Position numbers and translations under genes: made by a program. Shown piece by piece: positions 1 to 11,625 of a stretch of 64,000 nucleotides of DNA (within the stretch, counting starts at the first letter, position 1; the number at the start of each line of letters is the position of its first letter). The notes below the pieces were generated by a model. The model was not told the origin of the DNA, did no database searches, and saw nothing but the letters and a program-made list of their open reading frames with translations. This stretch comes from Talpa occidentalis (Eukaryota; Chordata; Mammalia; Eulipotyphla; Talpidae), in the NCBI RefSeq assembly GCF_014898055.3, contig NW_023602073.1, forward strand, positions 22,615,784 to 22,679,783, in the 5' to 3' direction.

Positions 1-72
1 TCCTCTCACCCCCCTCATCTCTGGCCTGTACCCCAGCATTTGTATGCATAACTAAATATTTAAAAAAAAATC
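1..72 (+). mobile_element. tRNA-derived SINE, 3' end only (cut by window edge)
   Basis: The sequence reads as the tail of the window's main SINE: a 'ctctggcctgtaccccag' block, then 'tgtatgcataa', then an A-rich run. The same tail ends complete copies at 23924, 30076 and 41326. The head lies outside the window. Confidence 0.85.
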
Positions 73-1485
73 ATATTCCATGGCAAGAGTACTGGACAAA
101 GTGTCTGCTTTTTAATAACATCTGATTCTGTTCAAAGTGTTCTGATAATCTTTCCAATTATCCTTTCTCCTATAATCTCTAATTTGCATTTTAAACTTAA
201 GACAAGACCATTTAAATATGTATCCTACATGGTTTTTCAATAAGGCTTATGTCCAAAGAGGCTCCTCCCTCGAAAAAGCAGTAAGCTTTTTTTTTAAACT
301 CCCAAAGGACATATAAAGCCAAAAAAACCCACAATTTTTAATTTTAGTATTATTAAAATCATCTGTACTATATAATTAGAAAACAGGCATTAGTAAAAAT
401 GGGTCCAGAAAACTGCTACAGAATTCTAAATTCCCATGAAATATTTATTCCATTTGAAAACACAACTACCATGTTAACAACTTCTAATCTTTTAGGTAAG
501 CCAAAACAGGAACTAAAGTTAAGTACTCTTGTAAGTACTTAATACATAATATACAAGCATTTCAAAAATAAAACTTTCCTATCACTTTTCCCAGATTAAT
601 CACCTAAAATTTAATTAAACTTTCAACAATTGATAATTTAACCCATCCTTTTAAAATTATAGTTCATTCAATTAAATACAGAATTGTGGGGGGATTTAAT
701 GTTATAGAACCTATTTGTTTTTCTTTTAGAACCTGCATTACATTTCTCTGTAATTCAATTGATTAAAAAGCCAACTAGATGTGCTATTTTGTGATGTGAT
801 AAGGAAAAGTTATACTACCTCTGACATGAACTTTTTCTAACATCTGGATTCAATTATAAAATAGTAATACCTCAACTAACGAACTCCTTAAGTGATTTGA
901 ATGTTGTTTTCTACTTGGGAAATTTCGAGTTCAGGAAGGTCGTCTTGATGACTTAAGTAGGCAACCATATAAACACATTAATGATTAGAATTCTCTCAAA
1001 CTTAGACCAAACATGGTTTCAGCAATGAGGAGAGGCCAGACTATTGGAAAAAATTTTGCATGCAAGAAAAACAGATGAAAATCAAGAGGACAAGAAGGTT
1101 AGAGCAATTTCTGGATAATAATTCAAGTTGCAGAACACTGTTTAACATTTAAAATTTACACTTAAACATGCACATTCTGTGAAAATTGTACAGCCCCAAA
1201 CTCACATTGGCCAAGGGGATAAAAATGGAAAATTGCCATTAAGATTGAAATTACTTGAGAAAACATCTTTCACAACCTCTGTATTAGAAATAGGACCTTT
1301 AACTTTTTCTTTTTGTGATCATCTTTTTCAGGATCCCAACGTCACAGTAACTTTCTAAACACTAAATTAGAAACACTGAGCTTCCTACTTGAGAATGACC
1401 TTAAGATAATCTTGTACTCCTGACATGAACTCTGACTTCAGACCTTGACAGCACACTGTCATCCTCCTGAAGACTAAAAATAGAA
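73..1485. other. AT-rich intronic sequence, no recognisable feature
   Basis: The sequence is AT-rich with short A and T runs. No long open frame, RNA gene or repeat family was recognised. Confidence 0.5.
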
Positions 1486-1904
1486 TGTAGGGTAAGTGAA
1501 AAAGCATCAGGCTTTCTGTCCTCCCGCCATTTGGATTGATGACAGAACCCTCAGGTCCTGAATGCCTGACTGATGGCGGGCACCTGGAGTAGGGTGTGGG
1601 CATGTGTAAGTGGGTAAGGCTGGGCTTATAAGGGTGGTATCATGGGGACGCCAAGAGAGAACAGAAGCAGAACCACAAGAAGAGCAGAGAGCAGAAGACA
1701 AACAGAACAGAGAGCAGAGAAGCAGAGACCACCAGAGAAGAGCTCAGAGTGAAGACTTGCTGGGGGCTAGGAGGCCTGCCTGCCGTGTGCCTGTTAAATC
1801 CCAATAAAAGCCTGCAAAAGCCACTGAGGGCTCCAGGACTCTCTCCTCCTTTACCCCATCTGCTCAGGTCATAGAGAACCTGCTCCGTGTCATCTTCCAT
1901 TACA
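1486..1904 (+). mobile_element. Solo LTR, family A, copy 1
   Basis: The element starts TGTAGGG and ends TTACA. It contains a TATA-like 'cttataag' and a polyadenylation signal AATAAA at 1803-1808, the usual U3-R-U5 order. It aligns by eye with the elements at 2024-2499 and 18943-19364. Flanks are 'tagaa' (1481-1485) and 'gagaa' (1905-1909), a 5-bp target-site duplication with one mismatch. No internal retroviral sequence is attached, so this is a recombined solo LTR. The 5-bp duplication is typical of ERVL-type and some other retroviruses; the class is inferred. Confidence 0.8.
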
Positions 1905-1916
1905 GAGAAGTTGTTT

Positions 1917-1982
1917 GGGGAGGGCAGAGGAACACAAGCAGAGTAAAGAGCAGGGCAAAAGGAGAGCAAGCCCACAAGAGGG
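1917..1982. repeat. Unclassified ~65-bp repeat, copy 1
   Basis: This segment recurs almost unchanged at 3091-3155, sharing 'agagcagggcaaaa' and 'gagcaagcccacaa'. It sits between two solo LTRs. The family was not recognised. Confidence 0.7.
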
Positions 1983-2023
1983 TTAAAAAAATTGTTTTTA
2001 ATTTTCAAAGGAAAAAAAATCAC

Positions 2024-2499
2024 TTTGGGGTAAATGAAGATGCTCAGGTTTTTGTGCTGTTGGCCTCTGTGGCCATCACCTGCAGCCTTGAATGCAGATG
2101 GCGCTTGGAAGCGTGGGCTCGGGGTGCGCATGCCTGATGATGGACACCGGAGTATGGTTTGGCATGAGTGAGTGGGTGCACCTGAGCCTGGAGGCTGGGC
2201 ATATAAAGGCTGCGTCACAGGGGCAGGGGCGGGTGGCAGTAGATGGGGATCGGAGTGTGAGAGAGTGGTGGAGAGACCACAAGAGAAGTCAGCAAGCCCA
2301 AAGAGAGTGAAGATTTGCCAGGGGCTGGGAGACCTGCCAGCCTCCTGGTCCCCTGGCTGCCCTACACCTGGTTGCCTCACTACAAATGGGATACAAAGAT
2401 CATTAAAAGCCCAAAAAAGCCACTGAGGGCTCCAGGACTCTCCTTTACTCATTGACTCGGATCCAGAGAGAAGATGCTCTGTGCCTTCCTGCCCCTACA
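2024..2499 (+). mobile_element. Solo LTR, family A, copy 2
   Basis: This is a second, older-looking family A LTR. The start has decayed to 'tttgggg' and the end is 'cccctaca'. A TATA box (tataaa, 2202-2207) and an ATTAAA signal at 2402-2407 are present. An exact 5-bp target-site duplication, ATCAC, flanks it (2019-2023 and 2500-2504). Because it has its own duplication, it is not the second LTR of the element at 1486. Confidence 0.85.
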
Positions 2500-2894
2500 A
2501 TCACCTTTTCTTATTTATTCCTTATTTATTCTGTACATACAAGTCATGTTTCTCCTCCCTAAGATCCCTCTCTATCCAGCTGACTCAAGAACCTCAGGAC
2601 AAGGAAGCCAACAACAGTCCCCAGTGTTCATTGTCTCCTAATACTCTGAGACTCAAGAGACAGAGACAGGCTCTCAGTGCAACTCTCCATGTGAAGAATT
2701 CGAAACCATAAAATAGTAATGCAAAGCAATAGCTCATCATAAGGGAGAAAGCATCACTCAAGAGAGGCATTTTAGACCATCTTGGCTCAACAACACCTCA
2801 AAACACTGCACATGGAGGAGTCTCTTGAATTACAGTCTTCGGTGTAGTTAGTGAAAAAAATCTGCAGCTCTAAATTCTCAACCCCGCTGCTCAC

Positions 2895-3035
2895 TAACCT
2901 GTCATTTACCAATGGTGGCACCTTGGGCCAGTTAAGTCTTTGAGGCTTCAATTTTCTGCATTCATAAAATGAAAATAGCAATACAAACCTAATGGTATTG
3001 CCAGGGTAGGTGTAGGAATTAAATGAGATGTGGAC
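2895..3035 (+). mobile_element. MIR SINE fragment
   Basis: The MIR core arrangement is visible: 'ccttgggccagttaagt', 'tcattcataaaatgaaaat' and 'attaaatgagatg'. This matches the mammalian-wide 'cctcagtttcctcatctgtaaaatggg' block in decayed form. Borders are approximate. Confidence 0.6.
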
Positions 3036-3090
3036 TCAAGTTGAAAAAAAATTACCTAATAAAACTGTCATAAAGGTATACAAAAAGTTC

Positions 3091-3155
3091 TGGGGGGCAG
3101 GGGAACACAAGTGGAGTAAAGAGCAGGGCAAAAGAAGAGCAAGCCCACAACAGGG
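3091..3155. repeat. Unclassified ~65-bp repeat, copy 2
   Basis: Near-identical to 1917-1982. To its right (to about 3410) is GC-richer sequence with C and G runs that I could not assign. It may be the rest of the same element. Confidence 0.65.
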
Positions 3156-3429
3156 GGCTGGGCCACATCCCGTTGGGGCAGTGCATGGGAAATAGGTGGC
3201 ACCTCAGGAGTCTGGAGGAGGGAGGACTAGGCAGGCTGAGGGCCACAGGTGGGCCAAGTGCAAACATCGGCAACCCCCCCATCTTCCCCCCCATCGCCCG
3301 TCATGTCTATGCCTGGAAGGTCCATCAGTGAGAGGCTGTGGCATGGACCCCCCCACTCAGATGAGGAGGGAGGTGGGAACAACAGGCTGAAACTGGGGAC
3401 ACTGGTTTACTTTCTCATTTTTTTAATTG

Positions 3430-4290
3430 CATTTTATTTTTTTATTTTTTTAATTATATTTTGTATTGTTTACATCGTTGTTCATTTTTAAACAATATTT
3501 GTTTCCCCCACCCCCTCAAGTGTAGTCCCCATAGAGCTTCCCTCACCAATGTAGCTGTGCACCATCACCTCAGTCCCCCGTGCTCCTCCCTGCCTCCCCA
3601 ATCCCTCTCCCTCCTCCTCCCCTGCAGGATGTCTCTGATTTATAATTGTTTGTTTTTGCTTTGTTGTGCTTTGTACTATTATTATTTTTTACACTGATGT
3701 CTTATTTGGTTCCCCTATATTCCTGCTATAAGTGAAACCATCCGATATTTTTCTTTTTCCTTCTGGCTTATTTCACTGAGCATAAGTCCTTCTAGCTCCA
3801 TCCATGTTGCTGCCAATGGCATGAGTTTATCTAGTTTACAACACTATATAGATTTCAAAGGTAGTTTCTCACCTCAGCAACTGTATTAATCATCCCACAT
3901 CCACCACCCAGCACCTACCTATCCATTCCCAACTCCCCTTCCTCTAGTAATCACCACTCTGTGGTCAGGGCCTAAGGGTCTGGGTTTGGGTTTTGCTTTG
4001 CTTGTTTTTTTCCCCTTATATTTCAGGAATGAGTGAAACCAGAGGTTTCATTTGTCTCTCACTTAGCATAATCCCCTTAAGATCCATCCATGTTGTCACA
4101 AACGTTAAGCAATGCTGCAATAAACATGGTGGGGTGGGGGCAGCACAGATATTTTCTAGTGTTGTCCTTTTCTTCAGAAAAATGTCCAAAAGAAGGATTC
4201 CTCTATTATATGGTAATTATCTTTTTTTGAGATGCCTCCATACTGTTATCCAAAATGGCTGCATCAATAAACATTCAGATTGGTGACAAT
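3430..4290 (-). mobile_element. L1 LINE 3' end, minus orientation
   Basis: Read on the plus strand this is the reverse complement of L1 3' sequence. The hallmark 'ctagctccatccatgttgctgc' block (3793-3814) and 'ttatttcactgagcataa' are both present. A second such block ('aagatccatccatgttgtc') appears near 4080, so two L1 3' pieces may be joined here. There is no intact ORF2. Confidence 0.85.
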
Positions 4291-4981
4291 CTTAAAGGTT
4301 GTACTCCCTCATCAATTAAGGTCTTGTAGGCTTGGAGATGAAGGAGAAACCAGATGCAGAAGAACTGCAGGCTCAGGACTCTCAGATAAGACCCCTGGTC
4401 ACTACTGAGAATGAAGACGAGGGTGGTGGAGGGACACACCAAACTCAAGCTTAAAGGGAGAGAAAGACTGAACCACCACTATTCACCGAACTTTCTGGTC
4501 AAAAAAAACATTCTATGCAACAATCCCACAAATATTTATTAAACCATTCTATGCAAGACACTGCACTAAATGTTACAACAAAGAGGTGAACAGATGCTCC
4601 CCACAGCGCAAAGCATCAACCCAAAATCAGTGCTTTATCATCAGCAGCAGTATCATACACCAAGTACATAGTCAATGTTTTATTGAAAGATTTTCAAAAT
4701 TAAAATAAATGTGCCCTTGAGTTCCTGGAAAAAATAACTGATTCCAGATTTGGAGCAGGAAAAAGACATGGATTCAAAGACTACTACCACAGCTGTAGCA
4801 AAAGAATGCCACAGATGACATGATGTGAGCATGAGATATAATGGGCTGAAATACACCGAATATAGTTAATGCCTTGAGAATTCTGACTGCCATCTGGCCT
4901 TTCCCCCTGCAGGTGGCTCTGCCTGGCATGGTCCCCCATCCCCCTCTACCCTATTCCTTGACAGAAAGGACTATGTCACTC
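4291..4981. other. Intronic sequence, nothing recognised
   Basis: No open frame of note, RNA gene or named repeat was seen. Confidence 0.4.
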
Positions 4982-5237
4982 TTTTTTTTTTTTTTAAAGA
5001 TTTATTTATTTATGCATCGAAGAGCTGGAGTGTAGGCCAGAGGTGCTGGGGGTGAGACAGAGTAGGGAACAGAACAGGCAGATCTACTGAAACACACAGC
5101 TGAGGGGAGCAGTGGGGAGAAAGGAGAGGTCTGCTGCACCATGTGGGTCACCTCCATGGCCAGGAATTGAACTGGTGCTGTGGTGATAGCTTCATAGTGC
5201 TGAGACTTAACCCCTTGCGCCACCAAGGACTGCTTCT
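4982..5237 (-). mobile_element. tRNA-derived SINE, head type B2
   Basis: Minus-orientation copy: poly-T, 'gatttatttatttatgcat', the 'gaacaggcagatctactga' body, and a head that on the minus strand reads 'ggcgcaaggggttaagtctc'. That head contains a pol III A box. The 'tctcagcactatgaagc' head variant defines type B2. Confidence 0.9.
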
Positions 5238-5440
5238 CTTAAAAGAAACTAAACTCAGCTAACACCTGCTCCAGGATGCCTTCCCCCTACCACCAGGCCC
5301 CAGGGCCCAAACTGTACTGAACACTGCTTTACTGTGCTTGGGGGCCTACGCATGCCTATCTCCTCCAAAGCACATACCTGTCTTTAGTTGTTGGCTGGGC
5401 CCTTAGGGTCAGGCTGAGTCCACCTGCATCCATAGGTCAG

Positions 5441-5495
5441 GGGATGTGGATTAGTGCTGCCATCCAGTCCCACTAGGCCGTGTAAGCATAGCAGA
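5441..5495 (+). repeat. Short direct repeat, copy 1
   Basis: 'ggggatgtggattag', 'gctgccatcc' and 'gtaagcatag' recur in the same order at 6278-6330. Confidence 0.65.
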
Positions 5496-6277
5496 GGGAG
5501 AGTGGTGTTAGGAAGCCAGCTCCCCCAAGCCCTGCCACTTCCTAATCTCCACTCAAGCTGGAAGACGCTGGCTTCAGCTCCGCCTATTCCCACTTGACTC
5601 TCCTCCAGCTGCCATCCTACTTCTCTTCCTTCTGAACAGAACAAGCTCACTAGAAAAACAGCCTGTTTTTTTTTTTTTTTTCTCTTCTCTGGGGGTGTTT
5701 TATTCCTCTCGCCTGAGTCTCACCACAAGGGCTGCAGAGTACTATGACGTGTTGTCCCATAATATAAGCCTGCAGGGTATTTGTAGTATACTGTAATGTT
5801 TTTATAGCACAATATAATGTTTATATAATAAAACATAATAGCATATTGCATCTAACATAGTATTTTGATGTTAGTTAGAAGTTTACATTTGTGGTTTAAT
5901 TTTAAAAGAGAGATATAAAATTTCACCAACTTGCTTTTGAACTACGCCTTTTACCGGGGTAAAGCACAAGACAGGTCTCCCAACCCTGCTTTAAAAAGTA
6001 AACATCAAACTATGCTTATAATAATTTGGCAAATGGCTAACAAGTGATGGTACCTCATGAGAATTAGATATGTAAAGATCTTAGCACCCAGAGACTGATT
6101 CATGTAAACACTCGGGATGTGTTAGTTGCTGTTAGTAACCGTAGTGGTACTATAAGCAAAATGATGTTTGATGTTGAAAAGTGAATGTCTGGGTATTTGA
6201 ATACAGATAAGGGAGTTCCTGAGCTAAGGTGCTCTTACTCTTCTAACTTCCAATCCTGACAATGCCCTGGCTCTTTG

Positions 6278-6330
6278 GGGATGTGAATTAGCGCTGCCAT
6301 CCCAGGCCCACCTGGAGGCGTAAGCATAGG
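6278..6330 (+). repeat. Short direct repeat, copy 2
   Basis: About 80% identical by eye to 5441-5495, offset by about 837 bp. No known family was recognised. Confidence 0.65.
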
Positions 6331-9300
6331 GTCAATGGCATTCACTGGAGCTAACACCCACCAAAAAATGAGAGTCCTGCATGTCCTTCTTTAAAGGAGG
6401 AAAAAACAAAGTTGCTGTTACTCCAGACAGTAAAAAGCCTAGCAATATTTTAATCAAGTTCATTCATAAATCTGAAATTATTCTAGTTGTGTCTGGAAGA
6501 CAAATGGACTAAAAACAAATGCTATCAGGTTCCAAAGGAATTGAGCAGTGCTTTGTAAGACCTAGCTCACCTGTAGCCCGAAGTGTCCTGGCCACTGTCC
6601 TGGAGCGGCCTCTTCAATGCATGCAACCACCCACTCCGCACTGGATAAATCACATTCTCACTCACCACTCTTTTTTACAACATTTGCAGTGTTGGAATGA
6701 AAACTTCAAGGAAAAATGTACAAAAGGAAAAAGAAAGAGAAAGTTGAAGGGCAATGATGAATTCACCTGAATATCAAGATAGCCAGAACCCATCCTCTGG
6801 AAATTCAGAAGATAAAGGAAAAGAGAGTGATAAACAAAAATGAATCCCATCTGCCTGTGGTATCTGAATCCCAGCAATCACTGTAGGTTCCCTCCAGTGT
6901 AGGAAAGCAAGGTTGGGAAACATCTTCATACACCAAAGTGCAAGAAGAGTACAAAACAGCCACATTGGAGCCAGTATTCTGGAATTACAAGAGGTTTGAG
7001 TTTATACACTATTTCTTGGATAAAGAGCTCACCTTTACCAGGAATTACTGACTTACTTTTGCAAATATACTTTCATATCCTGGGGACAGAAAGCAGGTGC
7101 TTTCTTTTATCCATCTCAGAGCCACGAGGGCTTTAGCACTATCTTACTTCTTATCCTTCTCATGTGATAATTCTTCAATGTATTTAAATATGGGCATTTG
7201 TAATTTTGAATCTTTTAAATATTTCAACTTGTGTATAACTGAAAGTTTCAGATTATGTCATACCATATACTCCAAGCTATGCTATGTGCCAAACAACCCT
7301 GTTTTAAGTGTTACTCATCCTATTCAAAAAAGAAATTGGGTTCACAAAGTATAGTTTATTCAAGATTACAAGGTTCCAAAATCAAAGCGATAGCATGTGC
7401 TCTTAATGCCATGGTTGCTTCAGTCCCAGGTCTACGTGCTGCACCTTCTCCATTTGCATACATTTCCTGTGACTCTGTCATCAGAGCTGTAGAACAGCAA
7501 CCTGTTTTAAGACAATGTCTAAACCTCCCACCCCACCCCACAATAAAACAAGTCCACTTGTTTTATATGTGGTCAGGCTACACTTGGGAACACCTCTCAG
7601 AAAATGAACATGAACTTAAGTTGCTCAGAATTAAATGCTCTGTAGGTGTTGCTGAGATTATTTCATAGCCATGGTTGTGTGAAGTTCATTTTCACAATCT
7701 TCGAAACTAGAACTACTACTGCTATATTTTATGAGGCAAAGCTGGAGCCCTAGAGGTCAATTCTTTTACTGGCCACTGAGGAGTGAGAACGTGAGACTGC
7801 CCTTGAACCCAACTCCACGCAGGGGGAGACGTCCCTCTGCTGTGGCCTGACCCTGCCGCCTGTCTCCTCAGAGCCCACCACGCTCAGTCCTTAAGCACAG
7901 GAGTCTGCACTTCTTCTCATTCTTCCTTACAAGGACTGTTGTAATAAAGCACTTTGCTGTAATCAGCAACACAGAAAAGCTGTTCCTGGGTCTACACAGC
8001 CGCCCGGTATTTATCCAAAGCTCACAGTTACTGCAGGATCACCTGAAGGAGCACACCCACTGTGACACGGAAATACAGGACAAGGACATGGGTGGCTCGC
8101 TAAGGAGTGGGGACATAGGGCAGGGGCAGGAGGTCACCTGAGCACACACTTGCATTCTTTGTGTCTTGGAGTAGGTGAATCTTAGAATGGTGCTCCAAAA
8201 AAGTGAATAAAATGTTTTAAATAAAGCAAAATCTCAGAAGGCAAAGTAAGTCACCACAGCAGGGCTGCAACTGCAGAGCAGGAGACACTGAGTTCACCCA
8301 CGAGAAGGACAATGGCCCCGCCCACACAGGCTCCCCTCCACCAATCAGGCGAAGTGCTGAAGACTGCTGTCACCCACCTCCTTGTTTCAAATTTCTAATC
8401 CATTCTGCGCTGGTTCTTTCATAAATACAATTACAAAAGTGAATTACTGGGAAAATTACCAGATCTGTGAATGTCACAGGAATATCAACTTCCTACAGAA
8501 GCTTCTAACGTGACTATCATCCTCAGCACGTACCTTGTCACAGACCAGTATAAATCGCTCCCAGAGCACATGGGTGGACAGACCCCACCTTCTGGCTACC
8601 CACTTAAATAGGAACTACAAAAAAAAAAAAAGAGTTCCTCTGATTTCAGTACAAGAAATACTGCTTCTAAGCAGTCTAGCGACCTTTTTTTTTTTTCTCT
8701 TTCTAACACCATAAATCATGCATGTGATTTTATTTCCCTCTGTACTTGGATGCAATCAAGCTTAAAGAGAAAAACCAAGGCTTTCGGGTAGGAAGGGCGG
8801 ACAGTCATGGCAGGCAGCTCACACCAGCTTTATGCCTGGCTTCACTTTGGAATTCCAGTACTCACAACCAACCAGCCACTTAACTTCAACTGCACTTTAT
8901 CTTGTTATATCCACCAGGTTCCAAAAAATATAATATTATTTAAAAGTGTCATCTAAAATACTATTTGAATATGACCCTAGTGAATTTTACTATAAGGAAA
9001 AGAATTAGAAACTATTACTCAACACTATAGTAGCACCAGACAAAAACAGAATTTCAGAATGTGTCATGTAGTGTGAGAGATAAAAAAAGGACCAGTCAGC
9101 ACTGCCCACAAGGCAGCAGGAAACTCGGCGCTGTCCCTTTAAGAAGCAATGGCGTCAATTAGGAAGGAGAAAAAAACTGAAAATGAAACTTGAAGGGGAC
9201 CAGCCTTCTTAAAGAAGAAATTCAAAAAGTATACAGTAATTCTACCAAAATTATTCTCCAAGATAAGGGAAAACAAAAGAAAGATGTGTTCTTGGCAGGG

Positions 9301-10009
9301 CTTATCTGCCCAGAATTGATTAGCCAGAAGCATAGGACAAGCTCAAACTTGAACAGTGACAACTTTTGCAGGTTGTCACAGAGTCAGGGATTGGGCTGCC
9401 AATTCTGGGAAATCCTCAGACCCACACTCACTGGGAGTAAGCGCCTGATGGAGTTTTGGAGCCTTCAGAGGTTGGCTGTGCTCCTCTTTCTAAATTAACT
9501 GCAGACCTAATTTCCTTCAGCATCTACAAGAAGTGCTCCCTTGGGGATAACAGAGCACACCCCCTTGCTGGAAGGGGATGCCTCAGTTTCAAGTTGGGTT
9601 CAAAGCCCTGCTGTCTGCCACTGCTACCAGTCTCACTGCCAGCCTCAGGCCCTTTGGCCCAAACTTTTCTACTCGCTCACTAATCAATCTCACAAAGACA
9701 AGGCAGGCATGAACAGACACCTCAGGGACTAAGAACCACGACAGAGACTTCGTCCCTTAGGTATTTTTACTTGTTAGGAAGACAAGCAAGTAAAGAAGAC
9801 ACACAGCAGGGAATAATTGTAATTGATTTTTGTAATTGCATTACCTGGCAATTAGGAACAAAAAGAGGAAACGGTTGTGTTGGGAAGGTCAGGGCAGAGA
9901 GTAGAGGGGTAATAATAGCATGTTTCTAGGTGATCAGCGGCACTATGGGGCGGTGGCAGGGGGGCTGGGACAGAGGTAAGAATAAGTGAACAGCTGAGAA
10001 TGATGCTGT

Positions 10010-10656
10010 GATGGTTCATTTTAGGTGGCCACTTAGTTAGACAATGACACCTAAGTATTTGGTTAAATGCCAGTTTACGTGGGCTGTGAAGGTCTTTTTT
10101 GTTGTTCGTAGTGGTGGTGGGTTTTTTGTTTTTAATTTTATATATATATTTTACATCGTTTTTCCTTTTTGTGCAATGCATGCTTTTTGTGCAATGCATG
10201 CTTTTTTTTTTCAGGTGTAGTCCCAGCAAAATTCCCATCACCAATTCACTCGTGCACCATCAACATAGTCCTTTTGTGTAAGAACACATTCCCTCCCCTG
10301 TTTTGATCCCTCTCCCCCTGCAGAATGTCTCTGATTAATGGTTGCCTGTTGATTTTGTTTTTAACGTGATTCACATTCAATCAATGAACTTTAGTGAAGC
10401 AGATTACCCTCAATAAGGTGGATGGGCTCCATCTAGTCATTAAAGGCCTCACACAACTCCCCCCACCCCCCAGGAAGAGGGGCATCTGCCTCCAGAAGGC
10501 CTTTAGACTCAGCTGCCACATGGACTCTTCACCTGGGTGGCCAGCCTATCAGGCAGGTTTTAGATTTACGACTTCAGGATGGCACGGCTGCCCATTCCTC
10601 ACAGTAAATCTCTCTATACACTAGTTCAGTCTCTGTGGGGGGCCCTGGCTAATACA
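10010..10656 (+). mobile_element. Old mammalian LTR-like repeat, split by L1
   Basis: The left part begins 'tgatggttcattttaggtg'. The right part (about 10363-10656) contains 'gcagattaccctcaataagg', 'gtaaatctctctatacac' and the terminal 'ctggctaatacagcc'. In order, these match a widespread mammalian repeat whose consensus I know as 'tgatggttaattttatgtg' to 'cctaactaata'. An L1 fragment interrupts it. Confidence 0.6.
10095..10362 (-). mobile_element. L1 3' end fragment, minus orientation
   Basis: Contains the lineage's L1 3' block in reverse complement: 'ggtgtagtcccagcaaaat', 'caccaattcactcgtgcacc' and 'cagaatgtctctgatta'. It also contains an exact 18-bp tandem duplication at 10165-10200. It lies inside the older repeat at 10010-10656. 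Confidence 0.8.
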
Positions 10657-11030
10657 GCCATAGGGAGCCTCACGTCAGCATAGCAACTAGCAATGGCTGG
10701 ATGGTAAGGGGAACACACTGGGGATGGGCAAGTGCACGTCACCAAGGCTAGGACAGGTCTGGACACTGGATGCTCCTTGGGACAAAAGAGTCAACCCAGG
10801 GCTTCAAGCAGAGGAGTGACATGACCAGATGGTTATTTCAGCTAGAACTCACTGGCCGCAAGTGACCAGAAAAAGGAGAGAAGAGGCTCAGTGTCGAAAG
10901 AGGAGGTGACTGTGATGGGCCAGACAGGACATGGAAGCTGATTTGGGCATCTCGAGGAGCAGAGGAAGAGCAAGGACAACTAGGGAGGTGGCAGGTGGGG
11001 GGTTGTGGAATCCACAGGACCTGCTGGTTA
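10657..11030. other. Intronic sequence, nothing recognised
   Basis: No feature was recognised before the nested SINE pair. Confidence 0.4.
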
Positions 11031-11044
11031 AGACAGGAGGGGTG

Positions 11045-11568
11045 GGCCTCTATGAAGCTGTCCGCAGCCTCTGCAGCATGAATTCGATCCCCTGGCTGGC
11101 CAGGGAGCTACCCACATGGCGCAGCAGACCTCTCCTGACTCGCCCATTACTCCCCTCAGCAGTGTATTTCAGTAGATCCACCTGTTCTGCTCCCCACTCT
11201 GTCTCTGGTGAATCTTCTCACACCTCTGGCCTCTACTCCAGCTCTTTTTTTTTTTTTTTAAAGATTTATTTATTTATTTATACAAGCACTGGGTACAGTC
11301 AGCAGTGCAGGAGGGTGAGAGAATCCACCAGAGCCAGAGCGGGAAGCAGAGCAGGCAGAAGGACCGAAGCACACTGCTGAGGGGAGCAGCGGGCGGCAGG
11401 AGAGGTCTGCGCACCATGTGGGACCCTCACCTGTGGCCAGGTATTGAACCGGCGCTGCAGAGGCTGTGGGCAGCTTTGCAACCCAGCGCTCAACCGCTGC
11501 GCCACCGGGGAGGCCCCTCTATTCCAGCTCTTGTATGCATAAATAAATAAATCTTTAAAATAAAAAAA
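11045..11568 (+). mobile_element. tRNA-derived SINE interrupted by a second SINE
   Basis: A plus-oriented SINE is flanked by an exact 14-bp target-site duplication, AGACAGGAGGGGTG (11031-11044 and 11569-11582). About 30 bp of the tRNA-like head, including the A box, is missing ('ggcctc' joins 'tatgaagctg'). The body is intact up to 'ctctactccagctctt', where another SINE entered. It resumes at 11533 and ends in 'aataaataaatcttta' and poly-A. Confidence 0.95.
11247..11516 (-). mobile_element. tRNA-derived SINE, head type A, nested
   Basis: Minus-orientation copy inside the SINE at 11045-11568. Its 16-bp target-site duplication (11231-11246 and 11517-11532) differs at one base. The head on the minus strand reads 'ggtggcgcagcggttgagcg' and contains an A box (TGGCGCAGCGG). 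The B-box region is preserved near 11450. Confidence 0.95.
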
Positions 11569-11580
11569 AGACAGGAGGGG

Positions 11581-11625
11581 TGAAGTGAGCGGGGAGAATG
11601 GGGTGAAGTGAGCGGGGAGAATGGG
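11581..11625 (+). repeat. 23-bp tandem duplication
   Basis: 'tgaagtgagcggggagaatg' occurs twice with a 23-bp period (starting at 11581 and 11604), directly beside the SINE's target-site duplication. Confidence 0.9.

Larger units (their letters stand above)
5238..10009. other. Mostly unique intron sequence
   Basis: No exon, RNA gene or clear transposon was recognised over this long stretch. It contains a short dispersed direct repeat (5441-5495 and 6278-6330) and homopolymer A/T runs near 5665, 8620 and 8685. It is the least repeat-disturbed part of the intron and therefore a reasonable place to look for conserved non-coding sequence. Confidence 0.45.

Noticed and set aside
1640..2452. 270-codon minus-strand open frame
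   Set aside because: It spans two solo LTRs read in antisense and contains low-complexity sequence. There is no family resemblance.
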